A model generated the notes under the pieces. It ran no database searches and was not told the origin of the DNA. It worked only from the letters and a program-made list of their open reading frames with translations. DNA of 64,000 nt from an uncultured Lachnospiraceae bacterium (GTDB lineage Bacteria; Bacillota; Clostridia; Lachnospirales; Lachnospiraceae). The stretch covers positions 1 to 64,000 of the forward strand of contig CAMVHB010000004.1 of assembly GCA_947167155.1 (NCBI GenBank). Direction: 5' to 3'. Each line of letters starts with the position of its first letter. The first letter of the stretch is position 1. The translations under genes and the position numbers were made by a program. This document shows, piece by piece, positions 37,914 to 47,715 of the stretch.

Positions 37914-39170
37914 TTGAAACTCTTTAAAGGAAAAACATTTCCGGTATTCTTGCTGACGGCCATCGGCCTGATAGCAGCCTTTATCGCGCTGTTCCTTTAT
38001 GTAGCCAGCGTTTCGATGGCCGATCGGACCTTTTCATGGGACTCAAAAAAGACCGCCACTCCTCCGGGCGAGGGCTCGGGGGTTCCTTATGTTACCATGT
38101 CCGTTCCCGAAGAAAAGCGCTGGCTTGATTTCACGAATCATACCGCTGCACCCGTCGGCGCGGAATACGATTTTACAATGATAAATGAAGGCACCGGAAT
38201 GCTTGAAGGCTGGACCCTTGATATGACCTTCAACGAGAACCTCCTGATAGACAGCTTCTGGAACGGCACCTATGAGGTCAACGGAAACACCATCCATTTT
38301 ACGCCGGACAAGAATGCCGATTTCATGAAACATCTTGAGCCCGCCACCTTCGGCGCCGTGCTCTATTCACAGCAGGATCTCGAGCTTACCGCCTATACCA
38401 TCAAGGGACGGCTACCTATAAGGGTTGAAGATCTTCCCATCTATTATATCCTCATTATTCTGGCTCTCATCTGGGTTGTCGCACTTTCGGCATATATAGT
38501 GAGCTTCGCCCGTGTCAGTCGCCTCCAAAAGCAGCGGGAGCGCGATCTTCTCATCATAAGCCAGTCGATCATGACCTTCACGGATTTCATAGACGCAAAG
38601 GATCCTTATACAAAAGGACACTCAGTGCGTGTGGCTATGTATTCCCAGGAGATAGCAAAGCGAATGGGCTTTTCCGAGGACAAGGTCCAGGATCTCTATT
38701 ATGAAGCGCTCCTCCATGATTCAGGAAAGATCGGCATTCCGGACGCAATACTGACAAAACCCGGAAAACTCACGAATGAAGAATACGATGTCATCAAGAC
38801 TCATACCACGATCGGAAGCGAGATCCTTTCGAATTTCACCACGATCCCCGAGATCAAGGACGGCGCGCATTATCATCATGAAAGATATGATGGAAAGGGC
38901 TATCCTTCGGGGCTTAAGGGTGAAGAGATCCCGCTGAACGCGAGGATAATATGTGTCGCGGATTCCTATGATGCCATGAGCTCCAACAGAAGCTACAGGA
39001 AGTCATACGACAAGGAAAAGATAATGAACGAGCTTCGGGACAATTCCGGTACCCAGTTCGATCCAAAGATCGTGCCGATAATGGTTGCCATGATAGATGA
39101 TGGATTTACGGAAAAGATCAGGGCGGAATATGGGGCGGAGGCTGATTATTTCGCGAAGCCTGTGAAGTGA
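37914..39170 (+). CDS. HD-GYP phosphodiesterase with extracytoplasmic CBM2-like domain (TTG start)
   Basis: LLHDSGKIGIPDAIL, HHERYDGKGYPSGLKGEEIPL; N-term GWTLDMTFNENLLIDSFWNGTYEVNGNTIHFTP. Confidence 0.9.
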   Translation: MKLFKGKTFPVFLLTAIGLIAAFIALFLYVASVSMADRTFSWDSKKTATPPGEGSGVPYVTMSVPEEKRWLDFTNHTAAPVGAEYDFTMINEGTGMLEGWTLDMTFNENLLIDSFWNGTYEVNGNTIHFTPDKNADFMKHLEPATFGAVLYSQQDLELTAYTIKGRLPIRVEDLPIYYILIILALIWVVALSAYIVSFARVSRLQKQRERDLLIISQSIMTFTDFIDAKDPYTKGHSVRVAMYSQEIAKRMGFSEDKVQDLYYEALLHDSGKIGIPDAILTKPGKLTNEEYDVIKTHTTIGSEILSNFTTIPEIKDGAHYHHERYDGKGYPSGLKGEEIPLNARIICVADSYDAMSSNRSYRKSYDKEKIMNELRDNSGTQFDPKIVPIMVAMIDDGFTEKIRAEYGAEADYFAKPVK

Positions 39171-39191
39171 CCGTTTTATATAGCCGTTTTT

Positions 39192-40829
39192 TCAGCCTTC
39201 CCAAGCCTTTTCATCATCATCCCCGAGGACATGGCCGAGCATGATGGAGTTACGCGACTTGTTCTTTGCCCGGTAGAGAAGCGCATCCGCGGCGTGGAGA
39301 AAATTCCAGGCGGTCGTGCCTTCAGTGGGCTTCCCCCAGAATATACCCTGGGATACAGTGACTATCTTCATATAGCTCTTCGTGAACTTGTGCTCCACAG
39401 CGCGCTTCAAGATAGTTTCCTTCAGGCTCTTTGCCATCTCAAAGACCTCAGTGTCTGAATATCCCTCATAGATCACAACGAATTCGTCGCCGCCGTAGCG
39501 TGCCGTAAATACGCCGGGATTCTTTGAAAGCTCCTTGATCTGACCCGCTACAAAGGTAATGCACTCATCGCCTGCCTGATGACCGTAATTGTCATTGTAT
39601 TCCTTGAAATAATCAATATCGAGGATCTCGATGGCCCAGCCGCTGTCTGCTCTCCTGGCCCTTTCAAAGGACAAGCCCGCATAGCCGTTCAAAGCAGCTC
39701 GGTTTTCCATCTGTGTCAGCGGGTCAGTCACTGACTTCTTCTGGAGCTGGCGGTTCTCCTCCTCCACCTCGCGGTTGATCCTGGCAAGGTCATTGAAGGA
39801 GCCTCTGAGACGCAGCATATTCCTTACCATCAGGCGGTTTTCGCGCTCAGTCGTCTCATAAAGCTCAAAAAACCTTTCGGAAAGCGCTGAATACTCATCC
39901 CCCTTGCCCCTGGCTCTGGCATTCTGAAGCTGAAGCTGAACGAGCCGGCGTTCAAGATTTCTGACATTGGTCTTTACGACCATCGCGTCAAGTTCTTTCA
40001 CTATCCGGTCAAACTCAGTATTCTGAGCTGTCTCCGAAAGCATTGAAAGATAATCATAAAGATCATCAAAAACATCCATTACCGGGAGCTCATTCAGATC
40101 CGTGGCGCCCACAAGGGAGATAAAGTTGTCACGCTGATCCCGATCCCCGAGACTGTTGTAAAGTATGGCTCCGTAGCAGTTCACTGCAAGCTCATCATGT
40201 ATCTCAAGCCTTCCCGAGCACCCCGCCTCAAGCCTTTCAAACATGTCACGGGCCGCATGCATATCGCCGCGCCGCAGCAGTGACTTTGAAAGCCCAAGGA
40301 GCGCTGCCGAAAGATATGAATAATATTCATCCGGGTTGAGCTCCACTTCCTCCGTCATATCATAGGAATTCTGGAAACGCCCTATCGCCTCATCAAATTC
40401 ATCCACCTGTAGAAAAAGAGAACCGATATTGAGGTTCATCATTATCTCAAGAGATTTCAGACCATGCTGCCTGCAATATGTCAGGGCCTTTGAATAATAA
40501 TCCATAGCAAAAGGCGCATTCCCCCGGTTCATTGATACTATCCCGAGAAGATTGTTCGCCCTGGCGAGATATTCCCACTCTCCCGCCTTCTCAAACGGTT
40601 CGAGACAGCCGACCATCTCCGTATAGAAATCCACCATCTCGTTTGAAATATAATACTGCTCTCCGCGTTTGAACCTCGCGAAGCCGACCAATGCATCATC
40701 TTCCTCCAAAAGCCCTACGCTCTCAAGAGTCGAGCACTGAGACATAAAGGTCTTCTGGTCACTGCCCAGCCCGCCAGTAACTGCGTCAACAAGGGATATT
40801 ATATTGTCACCGTATTTTTCAAGATTCAT
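39192..40829 (-). CDS. Diguanylate cyclase with N-terminal TPR-like repeats (cytosolic)
   Basis: ARYGGDEFVVIYEG; helical repeats NAPFAMDYYSKALTYCRQHG. Confidence 0.92.
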   Translation of the reverse strand: MNLEKYGDNIISLVDAVTGGLGSDQKTFMSQCSTLESVGLLEEDDALVGFARFKRGEQYYISNEMVDFYTEMVGCLEPFEKAGEWEYLARANNLLGIVSMNRGNAPFAMDYYSKALTYCRQHGLKSLEIMMNLNIGSLFLQVDEFDEAIGRFQNSYDMTEEVELNPDEYYSYLSAALLGLSKSLLRRGDMHAARDMFERLEAGCSGRLEIHDELAVNCYGAILYNSLGDRDQRDNFISLVGATDLNELPVMDVFDDLYDYLSMLSETAQNTEFDRIVKELDAMVVKTNVRNLERRLVQLQLQNARARGKGDEYSALSERFFELYETTERENRLMVRNMLRLRGSFNDLARINREVEEENRQLQKKSVTDPLTQMENRAALNGYAGLSFERARRADSGWAIEILDIDYFKEYNDNYGHQAGDECITFVAGQIKELSKNPGVFTARYGGDEFVVIYEGYSDTEVFEMAKSLKETILKRAVEHKFTKSYMKIVTVSQGIFWGKPTEGTTAWNFLHAADALLYRAKNKSRNSIMLGHVLGDDDEKAWEG

Positions 40830-41653
40830 TTTTTCTCTTTTCTCTTTATGAGATCCGTAAGCGCGCCAAAATCTGAAAGAGTAAGCCGCTCGGCGCGGAT
40901 ATTTGCGTCTATTGAAAGCTCTGAAAGCGCAAGGAGTACCATGTCCTTTGAAAATCGTGAAGATAGCGCACTGTCTGCGGCTATCGCATTTACAAGGGTC
41001 TTTCTGCGAAGTTCAAAGCCCGCCCGGATGAGGGAGAACATCAACTCCTCATCGGATACATCGAAGAGTGGGGCCTTTCGGATATCAAGCCTTATCAATG
41101 CGCTCTCCACCTTCGGCACCGGATAGAAGGCCTTTGGCGGAACTTCGAGCATTATCGCAGGATGTGCTTTCCACGAGACAAAATATGAGATCGCGCCGCA
41201 GTCCTTTGAGCCAGGTGGGGCTGCCATACGAACCGCTACCTCCTTCTGGACAAGGAGCACAAGGCTTTCAAAGGAAATGCCGCACGAGAGGAGCTTTGTG
41301 ACGAGCGGCGTCGTGATGTAATAGGGGATGTTCGCAACTACCTTCACTGAACCGGTATTCTCAGGAAGCAGCGACTCAATATCCGCCTTCATGATATCCG
41401 CATTTATGACGCGCGTATTCTGAAAGGGCTCAGCGGCCACTGTCACAAAGGGGATCAGATCCCTGTCTATCTCTATCGCAGTAACGGACTTTGCACGCGA
41501 TGCGAGTATCTTTGTAAGATTCCCTGTCCCGGGACCTATCTCAAGGATATCATCACCCTTTGTAATATCGGCGCAATCCGCTATTTCTGAAAGTAATCCT
41601 TCGTCGGACAGGAAATTCTGGCCGAATTTTTTCTTTGGAGTAAGTCTCTTCAA
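40826..41653 (-). CDS. rsmA: 16S rRNA (adenine1518/1519-N6)-dimethyltransferase RsmA/KsgA
   Basis: KKKFGQNFLSDEGLL, DILEIGPGTGNLTKILA, VVANIPYYITTPL. Confidence 0.97.
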   Translation of the reverse strand: MKRLTPKKKFGQNFLSDEGLLSEIADCADITKGDDILEIGPGTGNLTKILASRAKSVTAIEIDRDLIPFVTVAAEPFQNTRVINADIMKADIESLLPENTGSVKVVANIPYYITTPLVTKLLSCGISFESLVLLVQKEVAVRMAAPPGSKDCGAISYFVSWKAHPAIMLEVPPKAFYPVPKVESALIRLDIRKAPLFDVSDEELMFSLIRAGFELRRKTLVNAIAADSALSSRFSKDMVLLALSELSIDANIRAERLTLSDFGALTDLIKRKEKK

Positions 41654-42447
41654 TCTGTCTTCACCCTTGAAAAAAGGGTCCCCGCATTTTCCCGCGTCCG
41701 CCCTATCACTTCATCTTCCGTGATATGCCTTAGTCTTGCTATCTCTTTTACTATATAGGGAAGGTTTCCGGAGTCATTTCGCCTTCCTCTGAAGGGCTCC
41801 GGCGAAAGATACGGGCTGTCCGTCTCAAGCAGTATCCGGGACAAGCTCACCTTTTCAACGGTCTCCTTCAGCTTTTTTGAATTCTTGAAGGTCACCACTC
41901 CGCCTATCCCAAAATAATATCCCATCTTCTCGTATTCAAGAGCCTGCTCCGGCGAATAGCTGTAGCAGTGAAGGACGCCGCGTATCCCATCAGCGGCTGC
42001 CTTTTTCAATATCTCCATCGAGTCCTCGGCGCTGTCCCGAAGGTGAAAGATCACAGGAAGACCATATTCCCCCGCGATCGAAAGCTGATAGGAAAACCAG
42101 TATTTCTGAGTCTCCTTTGCTTTCTCTTTGTCCTCTTCCTCTGAAAGATAATGATAATCAAGCCCTATCTCGCCAATTGCCGCGACCTTTTCGTCATGAA
42201 GCTTTGTCTTCAGTTCATCAAAGAAGCTCTCCGATATCCCGGTAAGCTCCGACGGATGCACGCCGAGAGCGGCATAAAAATCCGGAATTTCGTGAGCAAG
42301 CGAAAGACAACTATCGTTTGACTCCATAGTGGAAGCCACATTGATCACGGGGCTTATCCCATGAGCTGAAAGAGAGGCTATTATCTCTTTTCGGTCGCTG
42401 TCAAAGGAGCTGTCGTCGTAATGGGCGTGGGTCTCAAAGATCTGCAT
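41650..42447 (-). CDS. TatD family metal-dependent hydrolase
   Basis: MQIFETHAHYDDSSFD, AIGEIGLDYHY, LLETDSPYLSPEPFRGRRNDS. Confidence 0.97.
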   Translation of the reverse strand: MQIFETHAHYDDSSFDSDRKEIIASLSAHGISPVINVASTMESNDSCLSLAHEIPDFYAALGVHPSELTGISESFFDELKTKLHDEKVAAIGEIGLDYHYLSEEEDKEKAKETQKYWFSYQLSIAGEYGLPVIFHLRDSAEDSMEILKKAAADGIRGVLHCYSYSPEQALEYEKMGYYFGIGGVVTFKNSKKLKETVEKVSLSRILLETDSPYLSPEPFRGRRNDSGNLPYIVKEIARLRHITEDEVIGRTRENAGTLFSRVKTD

Positions 42448-42452
42448 TATTT

Positions 42453-44111
42453 TTACTCATCCTTTGCGGCTGCAGCCCTCTGCGCCTCTTCAATAGCGGC
42501 GACCTTCTTCATGACCTCGTTCTCGTCAAGCCTCATAAATAATGTGGCGGGATTTTCGTTCACGCGTATACCTGAAGAGAGATTTCCGAAGGTTGAAAGA
42601 TCGTCATAGTTCAATTTCGGGCTTCCAAACTCCTTCAATATCGCATCAGCCGTATCGGGCATGAAGGGAGAAAGAAGGATCGCGCCCTTTGAAGCCGCCT
42701 CGATAAGGTTATAAAGCACCGTGGAAAGCCTTGCAGCCTTGCTCTCATCTTTTGCGAGCACCCAGGGCTCCGTCTCGTCTATATATCTGTTGCAGCGGCG
42801 GAATATCTCAAATATGTCCGTAAGCGAATCGGCGACACGAAGCGCCTCCATGTCACGCTCGACCTTTTCCTTTGCGCCGCAGGCGATCGCCTTCAAGTCG
42901 GAATCTGCCGCCTTCCATTTTTCAAGTTCTTCAGGAGAAGCGTTTTCATAAGCTTCCTTTTCCCTGTTCTCAGCGATCCCGTCAAAATATTTGTTGGTCA
43001 TTGAAACAGTCCTCTTTACAAGGTTTCCGAGGATGTTCGCAAGGTCGGAATTGATCCTTTCGATAAGGAGCTTCCAGGTGATGATCCCGTCGTTTTCAAA
43101 GGGCATCTCATGGAGAACAAAGTAACGTGCCGCATCTACTCCAAAAAGATCGGCAAGATCGTCGGCATAGATCACATTGCCTTTTGATTTTGACATCTTC
43201 TCTCCACCCTGAAGGAGCCAGGGATGGCCGAAGACCTGCTTAGGAAGCGGGATATCAAGAGACATCAGGAATATAGGCCAGTATATGGTATGGAAGCGGA
43301 CTATGTCCTTTCCGATAAGGTGGAGGTCGGCCGGCCAGTACTTTTTGTAGAGTTCGCCGTGGTTTCCGTCAACATCATAGCCAAGCCCTGTGATATAGTT
43401 TGAAAGAGCGTCCAGCCACACATAAACGGTCTGGTTTGTGTCAAAATCCACCGGTATCCCCCATTTCACGGACGACCTTGAAACACAGAGATCCTGAAGC
43501 CCGGGCAGGAGGAAATTGTTCATCATCTCGTTCTTTCTCGAAACGGGCTGAATAAACTCCGGATGATCATTAATATACTGTATCAGGCGGTCGGCGTACT
43601 TGCTCATCTTGAAGAAGTAGGCTTCTTCAACCTCGGGATGGACCTCGCCTCCGCAGACAGGGCAGCGCCCTTCATTGAGCTGCGACTCGGTATAAAAGGC
43701 CTCGCATTCCTTGCAGTAAAGTCCGTCGTACTTTCCCTTGTAGATGTCACCCTTGTCATACATGTATTTGAAGATCTTCTGGACCGCCTTTTCATGATAA
43801 TCATCCGTCGTCCTTATGAACTTGTCATAGGAGATGTTCATGAGGTCCCATATCCTCTTGATCTCGGCTGCGGTACCGTCCACAAACTCTTTGGGAGTGA
43901 CGCCTTTCTCGGCAGCCCGGCTCTCGTTTTTCTGACCATGCTCATCTGTTCCGGTCTGAAAAAAGACATCGTAGCCCTGCTGCCTTTTGAAGCGGGCTAT
44001 CGAGTCAGCCATTATGATCTCGTAGGTGTTTCCTATATGGGGCTTCCCCGAAGCGTAGGCTATTGCCGTTGTAATATAATATTTTCCCTTGTCTCCTGCC
44101 ATACCCATCAC
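42453..44111 (-). CDS. metG: Methionyl-tRNA synthetase
   Basis: YYITTAIAYASGKPHIGNTYEIIMAD, GEKMSKSKGNVI. Confidence 0.97.
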   Translation of the reverse strand: MMGMAGDKGKYYITTAIAYASGKPHIGNTYEIIMADSIARFKRQQGYDVFFQTGTDEHGQKNESRAAEKGVTPKEFVDGTAAEIKRIWDLMNISYDKFIRTTDDYHEKAVQKIFKYMYDKGDIYKGKYDGLYCKECEAFYTESQLNEGRCPVCGGEVHPEVEEAYFFKMSKYADRLIQYINDHPEFIQPVSRKNEMMNNFLLPGLQDLCVSRSSVKWGIPVDFDTNQTVYVWLDALSNYITGLGYDVDGNHGELYKKYWPADLHLIGKDIVRFHTIYWPIFLMSLDIPLPKQVFGHPWLLQGGEKMSKSKGNVIYADDLADLFGVDAARYFVLHEMPFENDGIITWKLLIERINSDLANILGNLVKRTVSMTNKYFDGIAENREKEAYENASPEELEKWKAADSDLKAIACGAKEKVERDMEALRVADSLTDIFEIFRRCNRYIDETEPWVLAKDESKAARLSTVLYNLIEAASKGAILLSPFMPDTADAILKEFGSPKLNYDDLSTFGNLSSGIRVNENPATLFMRLDENEVMKKVAAIEEAQRAAAAKDE

Positions 44112-44131
44112 TTTCCTTTACGAAACAAAAT

Positions 44132-44161
44132 CCCGGAAACCGTAGCGCCTGCGGTTCCCGG
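44132..44161 (-). terminator. Intrinsic terminator between zinc-ribbon gene and metG
   Basis: Minus CCCGGGAACCG-CAGGCGCTA-CGGTTTCCGGG-ATTTTG. Confidence 0.65.
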
Positions 44162-44188
44162 GTTACGTAGCCATGCTTATCAAAGAGA

Positions 44189-44572
44189 TCAGTCGTTAGT
44201 GCTGAAGGACTCTCCGCATTTTTTGCAGAAATCAGAGTCCGTGGAATTTATTGTGCCGCACTTTTTGCAGACCTTCTCGCCCTTGAGTTCTGATATCTGG
44301 TGCTTTAAGGAGGCAATCTGCCTCTTTGCAGCGTCGATCACCGTAAATTCCTCAGGAGTCTCATCCTTGTGCTCATCATAATATTTCTTTCCAAGCTCTA
44401 TAAATTTCTGCTCAAGAAGAGTTTCATTTTTCCTGACCTCAAGATTCAGCTTTGCGATGTCGAGAACACCGCTGATCTTATCTCCTACGGCCTTTCCGCC
44501 GTTCTTTAATGCCTCACCGAGCTTATCGAGCTTGTCTGCCATATTATCAGCCATTTCAAAAACCTCCTTCAT
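44189..44572 (-). CDS. Small zinc-ribbon domain protein
   Basis: CKKCGTINSTDSDFCKKCG at C-terminus. Confidence 0.88.
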   Translation of the reverse strand: MKEVFEMADNMADKLDKLGEALKNGGKAVGDKISGVLDIAKLNLEVRKNETLLEQKFIELGKKYYDEHKDETPEEFTVIDAAKRQIASLKHQISELKGEKVCKKCGTINSTDSDFCKKCGESFSTND

Positions 44573-44658
44573 AAAAACCCGCCACTCCGGACAAATGCCG
44601 GATACGGATTGCTATTATACTACAAAAATGCTTTCTTGTACACAAAAACGGCATTTCC

Positions 44659-45681
44659 TCACGCAGGAAGTATGTGAAGGTCCCGAACAATGATATAAGC
44701 CGTGTACGCACCGTAGCATACCAGCATCATGATGCCCTCTTTCCGCGACAGCTTCTTGTCCTTCCCGCAGAAGAGGTAGACAAGGAGCGAGAACAGAACA
44801 AGGACCACTATATCTATGATGTTCTCCATAATGAAGCCGATGGGCGAGATCACAGCCGCAGCGCCAAGAATGAGAAGGATGTTGAAGATGTTTGAGCCGA
44901 CAACGTTTCCGACAGCCATATCAAGCTCGTTCTTCCTGGCAGCGACTATGGAGGTCACAAGCTCCGGAAGGCTGGTTCCGAAGGCTACTATCGTAAGCCC
45001 GATCAATGTTTCCGAAAGACCGGCCATACGCGCGATCCGGACCGCACCCTCAACTACCCAGTCACCGCCGAATTTGATAGCTACTATCCCACCGGCAACA
45101 AATATGAGGCAGAGCCAGATCGGGCGGACTTTGATATCATTCTCTTCTTTTTCTTCGGTCTCTTTTTCCTCCTGTGTCTTTTCCGGTTTTCGCCTCGCTT
45201 TCAGAGCGCTTCTCACCATCAGCACAAGGAAAAGCGTAAAGAGTGCAAGGAGAATAATGCCGTCAACCCTGTCAAGCTCCCAGGAGAGCGCGCCGTTTGC
45301 GAAGTTCCAGCCGAAAAGACCAAGGACCAGAAGCAGCAGGGCGCAGATTATTGAAAATGGGAAATCCCTCTTTAAGGTATCTTTCGCGACAAGTATGGGT
45401 GTGAAGAGCGCGGAGGCGCCAAGCACCACCATGAGATTGAAGATGTTTGAGCCAACGACATTTGAGATCGCAAGGGAATTGCTGTTGTTGAACGAAGCCG
45501 TCACAGACACCGCAAGCTCCGGAAGGCTTGTTCCCATGGCAACCACGGTCATTCCTATGATGAGCGCGGGGACTCTCAGCTTTTTTGCAAGAGAGGCAGC
45601 GCCCTCGACAAAGAAATCCGCCCCTTTGACAAGGAGTATGAAGCCCACTACAAGAAGGAGAAGGGCTTTTACAACTTCCAT
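44659..45681 (-). CDS. Calcium/sodium antiporter family protein (YrbG-like)
   Basis: Duplicated TVVAMGTSLPELAVS / TIVAFGTSLPELVTS and NVVGSNIFN motifs. Confidence 0.96.
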   Translation of the reverse strand: MEVVKALLLLVVGFILLVKGADFFVEGAASLAKKLRVPALIIGMTVVAMGTSLPELAVSVTASFNNSNSLAISNVVGSNIFNLMVVLGASALFTPILVAKDTLKRDFPFSIICALLLLVLGLFGWNFANGALSWELDRVDGIILLALFTLFLVLMVRSALKARRKPEKTQEEKETEEKEENDIKVRPIWLCLIFVAGGIVAIKFGGDWVVEGAVRIARMAGLSETLIGLTIVAFGTSLPELVTSIVAARKNELDMAVGNVVGSNIFNILLILGAAAVISPIGFIMENIIDIVVLVLFSLLVYLFCGKDKKLSRKEGIMMLVCYGAYTAYIIVRDLHILPA

Positions 45682-45708
45682 TTTGTAACCTCCGAATGAT
45701 GATAAATA

Positions 45709-46293
45709 TCAGGTATCCTCTTCCCTTATGGGCCTGAAGCTGTGCCAGCCGTCAGTGGTGCTCCAGCCCTTGTATTCAAAGAGACGCTTCACGATGATCC
45801 CGCACAGAAGGGCACAGGTGATACCAACAAGGAAGCCGCCGATCACGTCCGTGGGGAAGTGGACGAAAAGATAAAGTCGCGACACAGCAACAAGCGATGC
45901 AAGAACAAGTGCTCCGGCTCCAAGGCCGCGCCGGTACTGGACTATGGTTGCCGCGGCGGCAAAGGAAAAGGCAGTATGTCCCGAAGGGAAGGAGAAGTCA
46001 TCCGGTCTTTCCACGAGAAGCGGCACAGAAGTGTCTATCCATGCCGGTCTGTCCCTTGCCACGAGATTTTTCAATATAAGATTGCATATCACAATATCAA
46101 GTACCAGAGCAAGAATTCCGGTGATCCCTATCCTCTTATCCTTTGAGAAGAGAAGAAAGAGAAGTATCACCGCGATCCAGAAAAGCCCCTTTTCGCCGAG
46201 AAGCGTGAAGAACTTGAACACCCCGTCAAGGATATCGCTGTGAATGCTCTGGAACCAATAGAGGACATCGCCCTCCCAGCCTGCGATCACCAT
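45709..46293 (-). CDS. PAP2 family phosphatase
   Basis: FSFPSGHTAFSFAAA, SRLYLFVHFPTDVIGG. Confidence 0.95.
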   Translation of the reverse strand: MVIAGWEGDVLYWFQSIHSDILDGVFKFFTLLGEKGLFWIAVILLFLLFSKDKRIGITGILALVLDIVICNLILKNLVARDRPAWIDTSVPLLVERPDDFSFPSGHTAFSFAAAATIVQYRRGLGAGALVLASLVAVSRLYLFVHFPTDVIGGFLVGITCALLCGIIVKRLFEYKGWSTTDGWHSFRPIREEDT

Positions 46294-47531
46294 CAGATTA
46301 CCACCTTTATATATTTCTTCTTCCCTTTTCTGAGAATAAATTCTTCGGAAAAGGTTTCTTTTTCATAGCGTGTTCTGGGGTCAGAGACCACCTCACCGTT
46401 TACTGTCACGCCGTTTTGGGTAACGGACTGTCTCGCCTCGTTCTTTGAATTGGCAAAGCCGGCCTTTACAATAAGGTCAAGAAGACCGATCGTCCCGTCC
46501 TCACCGAGATCGCTGTCCTCTATCTTGAGGGAAGGGATGTTTTCAGAAGAAGCACCGCCTGAAAAGAGCGCCCTTGAAGCCTCGCGTGCTTTTTCAGCCT
46601 CCGCCTCGCCGTGAACGAGCTTTGTAAGCTCAAATGCAAGGATGTCCTTTGCCTCGTTGAGCTGGCCACCCTCCCACGCTTCCATGGGACGGATCTCTTC
46701 AAGAGGCAGGAAGGTAAGCATTTTGATGCATTTGATGACATCTCCGTCATCAACATTTCGCCAATACTGGTAGAAATCATAGGGCGTGGTCTTGTTTTCA
46801 TCCAGCCAGACCGCGCCGCCCGAGGTCTTTCCCATCTTGGTCCCGTCAGCCTTCGTAAGAAGGGTAATGGTCATGGCGTAGGCATCATCCTTTGAAAGCT
46901 TCTTTCTGATAAGGTCGGTGCCCGCCAGCATGTTCGACCACTGGTCGTCGCCGCCGAACTCAAGGTTGCAGCCGAAATCCTGATAGAGCTTAAAGAAGTC
47001 ATAGGCCTGGAGAAGCATGTAGCTCATCTCGAAAAAGGTAAGCCCGCCCTCGCGCTCCATGCGGTTTTCGTAGGCGCGTGCGCGGAGCATATTATTTACA
47101 TTGAAATGCACGCCGACTTCCCGCATGAAGTTCATGAAATTAAGGTCCCGAAGCCAGTCGGCATTGTTTACCATCATGGCATCGGAGGGACCGTCGCCGA
47201 ATTTGATGAAGCGGGACATCTGCTTTCTGAAGCACTCGCAGTTGTGGTCGATGATCTCGTTTGTCATCATCGAACGCATATCGCTTCGGCCTGAAGGGTC
47301 TCCTATCATGCCGGTGCCGCCGCCGACAAGGGCGATAGGCTTGTTGCCGGCCTCCTGCAGCCTCTTCATAAGGCAGAGCGCCATGAAATGCCCCACATGC
47401 AGCGAGTCCGCAGTGGGGTCAAAGCCGATATAAAAAGTCGCCTTGCCTTCATTGACAAGCCGTCTGACATTATCCTCATCAGTAACCTGCGCGATAAGTC
47501 CGCGCTCCTTCAGTTCCTCGTAGATACCCAT
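46293..47531 (-). CDS. tyrS: Tyrosyl-tRNA synthetase
   Basis: YIGFDPTADSLHVGHF, KMGKTSGGAVWL, C-terminal S4-like domain. Confidence 0.97.
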   Translation of the reverse strand: MGIYEELKERGLIAQVTDEDNVRRLVNEGKATFYIGFDPTADSLHVGHFMALCLMKRLQEAGNKPIALVGGGTGMIGDPSGRSDMRSMMTNEIIDHNCECFRKQMSRFIKFGDGPSDAMMVNNADWLRDLNFMNFMREVGVHFNVNNMLRARAYENRMEREGGLTFFEMSYMLLQAYDFFKLYQDFGCNLEFGGDDQWSNMLAGTDLIRKKLSKDDAYAMTITLLTKADGTKMGKTSGGAVWLDENKTTPYDFYQYWRNVDDGDVIKCIKMLTFLPLEEIRPMEAWEGGQLNEAKDILAFELTKLVHGEAEAEKAREASRALFSGGASSENIPSLKIEDSDLGEDGTIGLLDLIVKAGFANSKNEARQSVTQNGVTVNGEVVSDPRTRYEKETFSEEFILRKGKKKYIKVVI

Positions 47532-47715
47532 TTTCGTGCCTTTCATAATGTAAAGTTCACATAACAGAAGCTATACTACCACATCCGTCATTATGACGAA
47601 AGAAGAATATTATTTTTTGTACAGCGTGAATGTGGTTTGTTACCGGTTCTTTTTGTAGAATAAGCTCGTTACAAAAGGCAGGGGGTTGACCCTTGAAATG
47701 TAAAGGAGCAAAAAA

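Noticed and set aside
43563-44381. 272-aa plus-strand ORF
   Set aside because: Antisense to metG; no domain and implausible composition
44816-45688. 290-aa plus-strand ORF
   Set aside because: Exact antisense of the antiporter gene; Ser/Thr/Arg-rich shadow ORF
47550-47715. Possible T-box leader upstream of tyrS
   Set aside because: Region is too short between divergent genes and lacks the T-box antiterminator motif on the minus strand
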